From: JAWPMV01 sp038527215
Lineage (GTDB): Bacteria; Bacteroidota; Bacteroidia; J057
Direction of reading: 5' to 3'
NCBI GenBank assembly: GCA_038527215.1
Contig: JBCBGC010000062.1
Coordinates: 1-44,188, forward strand
DNA: 44,188 nt
Shown here piece by piece: positions 40,039-44,188 of the stretch. A program made the translations under genes and the position numbers. The notes beneath the pieces are model-generated. The model made no database searches, was not told the origin of the DNA, and saw only the letters and a program-made list of their open reading frames with translations. Numbering within the stretch: position 1 is the first letter of the stretch; every line of letters begins with the position of its first letter.

Positions 40039-40356
40039 AGAATATGGGTTAATGGATTGGCAGTTAGCTCATTATTGACAGGTGATTAGCCTGGGTATGG
40101 GTTTAAATTTATTTTTTATTTGGCAGAAGGCCAACTTTCGAATCTATGAACTTTCCTATTATTCCACTTTTCCATGAAGACGCTTGAGGCGAAAAGATTG
40201 CATGTGACTTCCTGGATTTTGGAAAAAAAACCAAAAATTAAGTGAGGAGTGGCGAGATTTTTCCTTGGGCATTCCCGCAATTTTCTGGAAATTAAGAATT
40301 GTGTTATACCATGATCCGGAAGCATACGTTCTATCAACGTCCTTTGATTCATATGT
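40039..40356. other. Intergenic divergent promoter region
   Basis: This 318-bp AT-rich stretch separates the minus-strand paralogue operon from the TonB receptor. It contains no convincing gene; a 78-codon minus-strand frame at 40116-40352 has no family resemblance. No exact TAnnTTTG element was found on either strand. It must hold both promoters, but I cannot place them. Confidence 0.5.
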
Positions 40357-42624
40357 ATGAAACTACTGCCTGGCAGCTTTTGCTTGCTTATTCTATTTCT
40401 CCCCCATTTTGTACATAGTCAGGTTCTTCATGGCACCGTCACAGATGCCCATACCGGTCGGCCGGTAAAAGGGGCGCGTGTATACCTGAAAAATGGTGTC
40501 GAAGAAGGCGAAAGTAACTATCGTGGTGTATTTAGTCTTAAAGGTCTCGATCCAGGGGTCAACACCTGGGTGGTGCTGCACCCGAATTATGAACCGGTGG
40601 AGCGGGAGACGGTATATCAGGAAGGAGGGGACAGCGTTTTTGTCTCCGTCAAAATTAAAGGTAGTATCCGACTCCTGCACAAGGATGCGGTAGAATCTAC
40701 CGCCAGAAGACCGCGAGCAGCTTTCTATATACCGGAAGCTGTTTCTGTTTATAATGCCCAGCAATTTCGCCATCTGGCCCCCGGTAGCACTTATGATGCC
40801 TTGATGGATATGCCGGGAATGTGGGGTACGCAGACCCAGGCCGCGGGGGGTAATCCCATTATTCGGGGACTCAGCGGCAACCGGACCCTACTGTTGGTCG
40901 ATGGCATCCGGGTTCACACCCAGTCCATGGCTAATCAACTCGGTACAGGATTGGCCTTGCTTGATCCTTTGGGGATCGACCGAATCGAGGTCAGTCAGGG
41001 CGGAGGGAGTGCCCAATATGGCTCAGGAGCCATGGGAGGAGCGATTCACCTTTTTTCTCAATCACCCCATTACAACGGAAAAGGGCTCAAGGTAGGCGGA
41101 GAAGTGCTGGGCCGTTACCGCAGCAGGAACCTGGAGCGATCCCTACGGACCCAGTTATCCCTCAGTAATAATATTTTTGCCCTGAGTGGAGGCTTTACCA
41201 ATCGGCAAATGGGCCATGTCTTTGGTGCTGATGGCACACAAATTATCCCTTCAGATTATCAGCAACGCGCCTTTGATATAAAAGCCAAAACCAAGCTAGG
41301 GAAAAGGCATGAGGTAAGCCTGGTCTACCAAAGCGTAGAAGTAAAAGAACTGGATGAAACGGCTAAAGTTGCGGTAGGAGAGTACCTCAGTGATGTATGG
41401 GGGCCTATGGACCGGAAACTGGCCTATGCCCGCCTCACCTCCTACTTTGACAATCCCTGGGTGCGAAGGGTACGCCTCACCGGGGCTTTTCAGCATACCG
41501 CTTATGAGGAAAACCGGAAGTTGCCGGAATCTCCCTGGCTCCCTACCTTCCAGGATCAACTCGATACCTGGACGGGGACCCTGGAAGTATATACCCAGCC
41601 CAATTTGTATTGGAACATTGTCTCCGGTCTGGAATTCTACCAGGATGAGTTACAAAGTCAGGCCTTTCAGTTGCATACCCAAAACGGGGCAATAGAAGCG
41701 ATCAGGAGCAGGTTTCTGGATGGAAGCCGGGGCCGGAACATGAGCATCTACAGCATGCATACCCTGGACATTGTCAAACTCCGTTTATCGTTCGGAGGCA
41801 GGGCCAATGCAAATATGATTCAGGCCAATGATCCTTTATACGGCGACTATAATCTCCAGGCCCAGGCCGTAGTAGGCAATATTTCTGCCCTATACCCCCT
41901 TAATCAATACGTTCACCTCACTTCCTCTTTTAATACCGGATATCGTTTGCCGGATATTGCAGATTTGAGTGGATTTGGGGACCAAGGGCAGCATTTTCGT
42001 GCACCGTCAGATTCCTTACAAGCTGAGAGGTCATTTTCTTCTCAGATCGGACTCAAGGCCCAAACCTCCCAATTCTCCGGCAGTGTGGTGTTTTACAGAA
42101 CCCAATTGACGGATTTAATTGATGAGGTGCCCGGTACTTTCCAGGGACAAAGCAGCTATCAGGGATTGCCTGTTTTCCAGCAGATCAACATTGCCCAGGC
42201 CTATGTACACGGAGTAGAGGCGGCTTTAGAAGTGCCTTTTACGCCGGCCATCGCGATTTATGGCACCTTGGTCTATACCTATGGAGAAAGCCTGACAGAT
42301 CGGGATGCCTTGAGCAGTATCCCGCCGCTGAACGGAAGACTGGGCATGCGTTACCGCAATAAACATGGATTTTGGAGTCGATTGGAATGGCTGAGATCAG
42401 CAGCTCAGTCCCGCTTATCCCAGGCAGATCGGGAAAATCCTTTCATCGGACCTTTGGGCACGCCTTCCTGGAGTGTTGTTAACCTGCACCTGGGGTATGA
42501 CTTTAACTGGGGCTATGCAACCCTGGGCTTGCAGAATGTATTGGATGAATCTTATCGAATCCATGGTTCGGCGCTACCGGGTCTCGGTAGGACCGTTCTG
42601 CTCTCCATGCAACTAGGCTTTTAA
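40357..42624 (+). CDS. TonB-dependent outer-membrane receptor
   Basis: The 755-residue protein has a signal peptide (FCLLILFLPHFVHSQ) and a carboxypeptidase-like regulatory domain (VLHGTVTDAHTGRPVKGARV, about 22-105). The plug contains AAGGNPIIRGLSGNRTLLLV, DGIRVHTQ, RIEVSQGGGSAQYGSGAMGG and the following AIHLF strand. A 22-strand beta-barrel ends in the aromatic VLLSMQLGF needed for outer-membrane assembly. It imports a bulky ligand powered by TonB. The plug and the C-terminal LGLQNVLDESYRIHGSALPG resemble iron, haem or copper type receptors more than SusC glycan receptors, and no SusD partner is present. The ligand is unknown. It converges with the next gene, stops overlapping by 4 bp. Confidence 0.92.
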   Translation: MKLLPGSFCLLILFLPHFVHSQVLHGTVTDAHTGRPVKGARVYLKNGVEEGESNYRGVFSLKGLDPGVNTWVVLHPNYEPVERETVYQEGGDSVFVSVKIKGSIRLLHKDAVESTARRPRAAFYIPEAVSVYNAQQFRHLAPGSTYDALMDMPGMWGTQTQAAGGNPIIRGLSGNRTLLLVDGIRVHTQSMANQLGTGLALLDPLGIDRIEVSQGGGSAQYGSGAMGGAIHLFSQSPHYNGKGLKVGGEVLGRYRSRNLERSLRTQLSLSNNIFALSGGFTNRQMGHVFGADGTQIIPSDYQQRAFDIKAKTKLGKRHEVSLVYQSVEVKELDETAKVAVGEYLSDVWGPMDRKLAYARLTSYFDNPWVRRVRLTGAFQHTAYEENRKLPESPWLPTFQDQLDTWTGTLEVYTQPNLYWNIVSGLEFYQDELQSQAFQLHTQNGAIEAIRSRFLDGSRGRNMSIYSMHTLDIVKLRLSFGGRANANMIQANDPLYGDYNLQAQAVVGNISALYPLNQYVHLTSSFNTGYRLPDIADLSGFGDQGQHFRAPSDSLQAERSFSSQIGLKAQTSQFSGSVVFYRTQLTDLIDEVPGTFQGQSSYQGLPVFQQINIAQAYVHGVEAALEVPFTPAIAIYGTLVYTYGESLTDRDALSSIPPLNGRLGMRYRNKHGFWSRLEWLRSAAQSRLSQADRENPFIGPLGTPSWSVVNLHLGYDFNWGYATLGLQNVLDESYRIHGSALPGLGRTVLLSMQLGF

Positions 42625-43184
42625 GGCAACCACGGGGAGCTATCGAGGGTTTTTACATTCAAGGTAAGGGCCCGCATAAGGTCATCCCTTATGTGAAGAT
42701 GATTCTTCAATTCCGCTGCATTTTTCAGGCTGCCCACTTTACTCGGGTCTTTCAAGGTAAAAACCTTTCTCACGCGTCTGAAACTGTATTTATCCAACCA
42801 TTTATGTTCTTCCAAACCTGGTAGGGAATAAATGGGTTGGAGGACAATGTTTCCATCAGGACCATAGACCGGCAAAAAACTCAGCATTCTTTCCAACCAA
42901 TCATCCGCTATGTGGAAGGGAAGGTAGCCATGCTCAAAGTAAAACAACTCTTCGTTGATAAACTCCAGATAATCCAGGCTTTGTTCCTCCGGGGAGCTCT
43001 CCGATAAGTCTGAAAAATCCTCTCTGAAGCGCCGAATGCAGCTTTCCAAAGCAGAGAAATTGAGCTGCTTTTGGCTGACGCTATAGCTCCTTACTGCAGC
43101 TACAATCGCGATGCCCCCAATAATCGTGGCGATAAAGGAGAGTACTTCGAGAAAGTCTTTTAGGTTGTCTATACCCAATTCCAT
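42621..43184 (-). CDS. Small membrane protein of unknown function
   Basis: The 187-residue protein has one N-terminal membrane helix (VLSFIATIIGGIAIVAAVRS, about residues 13-32) followed by a soluble, acidic, aromatic-rich cytoplasmic part (SCIRRFREDFSDL, YLEFINEELFYFEHGYLPFH). The layout resembles small proteins that sit at the membrane with a DUF4760-like tail, but I do not recognise the family. The start is ATG 43182-43184; TTG 43190 would add two residues. It follows the NrtR gene by about 15 bp on the same strand, so it may be under NrtR control; a link with NAD metabolism is only positional. Confidence 0.6.
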   Translation of the reverse strand: MELGIDNLKDFLEVLSFIATIIGGIAIVAAVRSYSVSQKQLNFSALESCIRRFREDFSDLSESSPEEQSLDYLEFINEELFYFEHGYLPFHIADDWLERMLSFLPVYGPDGNIVLQPIYSLPGLEEHKWLDKYSFRRVRKVFTLKDPSKVGSLKNAAELKNHLHIRDDLMRALTLNVKTLDSSPWLP

Positions 43185-43199
43185 GCGCAAATGCTGATG

Positions 43200-43910
43200 T
43201 TACTGCTCTTCTTTGTCCTTCATGTTCCAAATCTCATACATGATTACTTTTTCTTTTTCCCGGGCGTACTGTTCCGGATTAAAGCGGTATAACTTGGCTG
43301 GCCGGCCCGAACCCTGATGTTTGCGATGTTCCTCCAACTCCTCCAGGATGCCCAGGCTCAGTAATTTTTTCTGGAAGTTTCTCCGGTCAATCTTACGGTC
43401 CAGCAAAGTCTCATATAAGTGTTGGAGCTCTACAAAGGTAAATTTCTCTTCTAATAACTCGAACCCGATCGGCTCATAAGTTATTTTATTTCTTACTCTT
43501 TCGAGTCCTTTGTCCAGGATATCTGCATGATCAAAAGCCAATGGGGGGAGATGTTTGATGCTAAACCAGGCCGCCTCACTCGCGTCTGAAGCTGCCTGCA
43601 CCTGGAATGCGGAGGGTTTTACCAAGGCAAAATAAGCGATGGAAACTACCCGACGCCGAGGGTCTCGGTCAGGATTTCCAAAGGTGAAGAGCTGCTCTAA
43701 ATAATGAATGTGAACCCCGGTTTCTTCCGCTAATTCCCTTTCAACCGCCACCTCTATGGATTCCCCTTCTTCCACAAAGCCGCCAGGTAGCGCCCATTGA
43801 CCCTGAAAAGGGGGATATTTTCTGCGGATCAACAAAACTGAACACTCCCGTCCGGGGTTATATCCAAGCACGACGGCATCTACTGCCAATAAGATGTGGG
43901 GTTGGGGCAT
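43200..43910 (-). CDS. nrtR: NrtR-type regulator of NAD biosynthesis
   Basis: The 236-residue protein combines an N-terminal Nudix domain with a C-terminal winged helix (RRNFQKKLLSLGILEE, then GSGRPAKLYRFN). The Nudix box (residues 44-66) is intact: GFVEEGE, seven residues, then RELAEETGV. It can therefore bind ADP-ribose and possibly hydrolyse it, as NrtR proteins do; ADP-ribose binding releases DNA. ATG 43908-43910 (MPQPHILLAVDAV) is preferred, since the further 18 upstream residues reach into the promoter. It is divergent from the NAD synthetase gene and faces a 21-bp palindrome, the size of known NrtR sites. Control of nadE is inferred. Confidence 0.9.
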   Translation of the reverse strand: MPQPHILLAVDAVVLGYNPGRECSVLLIRRKYPPFQGQWALPGGFVEEGESIEVAVERELAEETGVHIHYLEQLFTFGNPDRDPRRRVVSIAYFALVKPSAFQVQAASDASEAAWFSIKHLPPLAFDHADILDKGLERVRNKITYEPIGFELLEEKFTFVELQHLYETLLDRKIDRRNFQKKLLSLGILEELEEHRKHQGSGRPAKLYRFNPEQYAREKEKVIMYEIWNMKDKEEQ

Positions 43911-43946
43911 AACTAAATCATTGGGCGCATGTAAATATAAAAATAG

Positions 43947-43967
43947 TTTGTGTAATTTTGACACAAA
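43947..43967. promoter_or_regulatory. Probable NrtR operator overlapping the nadE promoter
   Basis: TTTGTGT (43947-43953) and its exact inverse ACACAAA (43961-43967) flank a 7-bp spacer, giving a 21-bp palindrome. The TAATTTTG at 43953-43960 inside it matches the Bacteroidetes -7 element in the direction of nadE. A repressor here would block nadE transcription directly. Confidence 0.75.
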
Positions 43968-44038
43968 AGGCCTAATTTGCTCGTATCAGGAAGAAAAGAC
44001 TTATTAAAAATTATACCAAAGCATTTAGATAGATCAGC

Positions 44039-44188
44039 ATGAAATATATTCGGCTGGCAGGAGCTGCCTTGAATCAAACTCCCATGGCTTTCGGAAGCAA
44101 CTTGGCGCATATCCGTAAAGCCATATCCCTGGCCCGTGAAGAAAAGGTACAAATTCTTTGCCTTCCCGAAATGGCCATCACCGGCTAT
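44039..44188 (+). CDS. nadE: NAD+ synthetase, glutamine-dependent, N-terminal part (continues beyond window)
   Basis: Fifty residues are visible, starting MKYIRLAGAALNQTPMAFG and reaching LCLPEMAITGY at the window edge. This is the start of a nitrilase-type glutaminase domain, with Glu44 in CLPEMAITGY corresponding to the active-site Glu. In bacterial glutamine-dependent NAD synthetases this domain supplies ammonia to the C-terminal ligase, which amidates deamido-NAD in the last step of NAD synthesis. The neighbouring NrtR regulator and palindromic operator support nadE over a stand-alone nitrilase. The ligase domain is off the window, so the assignment is by N-terminus and context. Confidence 0.75.
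   Translation, partial: MKYIRLAGAALNQTPMAFGSNLAHIRKAISLAREEKVQILCLPEMAITGY

Noticed and set aside
40116..40352. 78-codon minus-strand frame in the divergent gap
   Set aside because: Low-complexity composition, no motif, and it sits in a promoter region.

Overview
The window is about 44 kb of a Bacteroidota chromosome, most likely class Saprospiria (Saprospiraceae, Lewinella or Haliscomenobacter relatives). Evidence for this: type IX secretion C-terminal sorting domains, a TonB-dependent receptor with a carboxypeptidase-like N-terminal domain, FecR and ECF sigma modules, DUF4252 proteins, a membrane AraC regulator, TAnnTTTG-type -7 promoter elements, and few Shine-Dalgarno sequences. GC is near 50 percent. 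No tRNA, rRNA, CRISPR array, phage or intact insertion sequence was seen. The placement is inferred from gene content only.

Layout. 1-2.8 kb: end of a PNPOx-like flavoprotein, then a Nudix/winged-helix (NrtR-type) regulator divergent from xylose isomerase. 2.9-7.5 kb: CocE-type hydrolase with a membrane AraC regulator, then a small secreted protein and a YceI protein. 7.5-13 kb: metallophosphoesterase and MATE exporter, deoxynucleoside kinase, dihydroorotase, and an orphan FecR. 13.3-22.7 kb: type II HAD dehalogenase, then a form II cox-type molybdenum hydroxylase cluster (coxG-S-L-M), a repeat-rich intergenic island, a divergent M20 amidohydrolase, and the cox maturation pair coxD-coxE. 22.8-26.5 kb: membrane-anchored methyltransferase, a fold-back repeat, and an ECF sigma/anti-sigma/DUF4252 operon read from the minus strand. 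26.6-32.1 kb: T9SS-sorted protein, HAD phosphatase, two Gfo/Idh/MocA oxidoreductases, a decayed acyltransferase and a radical SAM/SPASM enzyme. 32.2-40 kb: a glycine-rich T9SS protein facing a CHAT-TPR peptidase, which lies downstream of two paralogous membrane-anchored surface-type proteins. 40.4-44.2 kb: TonB receptor, a small membrane protein, and a second NrtR divergent from the start of NAD synthetase.

How it fits together. The two NrtR paralogues at either end appear to have diverged. The xylose-linked copy has a broken Nudix box, while the NAD-linked copy keeps it and faces a 21-bp palindrome that encloses a -7 promoter element. The cox structural genes and the coxDE maturation genes are separated by an opposed amidohydrolase and by GC-rich hairpin repeats. 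The best candidate for an undescribed system is the three-gene module at 33.9-40.0 kb. A clan CD (CHAT) peptidase with intact His/Cys lies beside two paralogous exported proteins, and all three carry a signal peptide plus a C-terminal membrane anchor with a basic tail. That functional link is inference.
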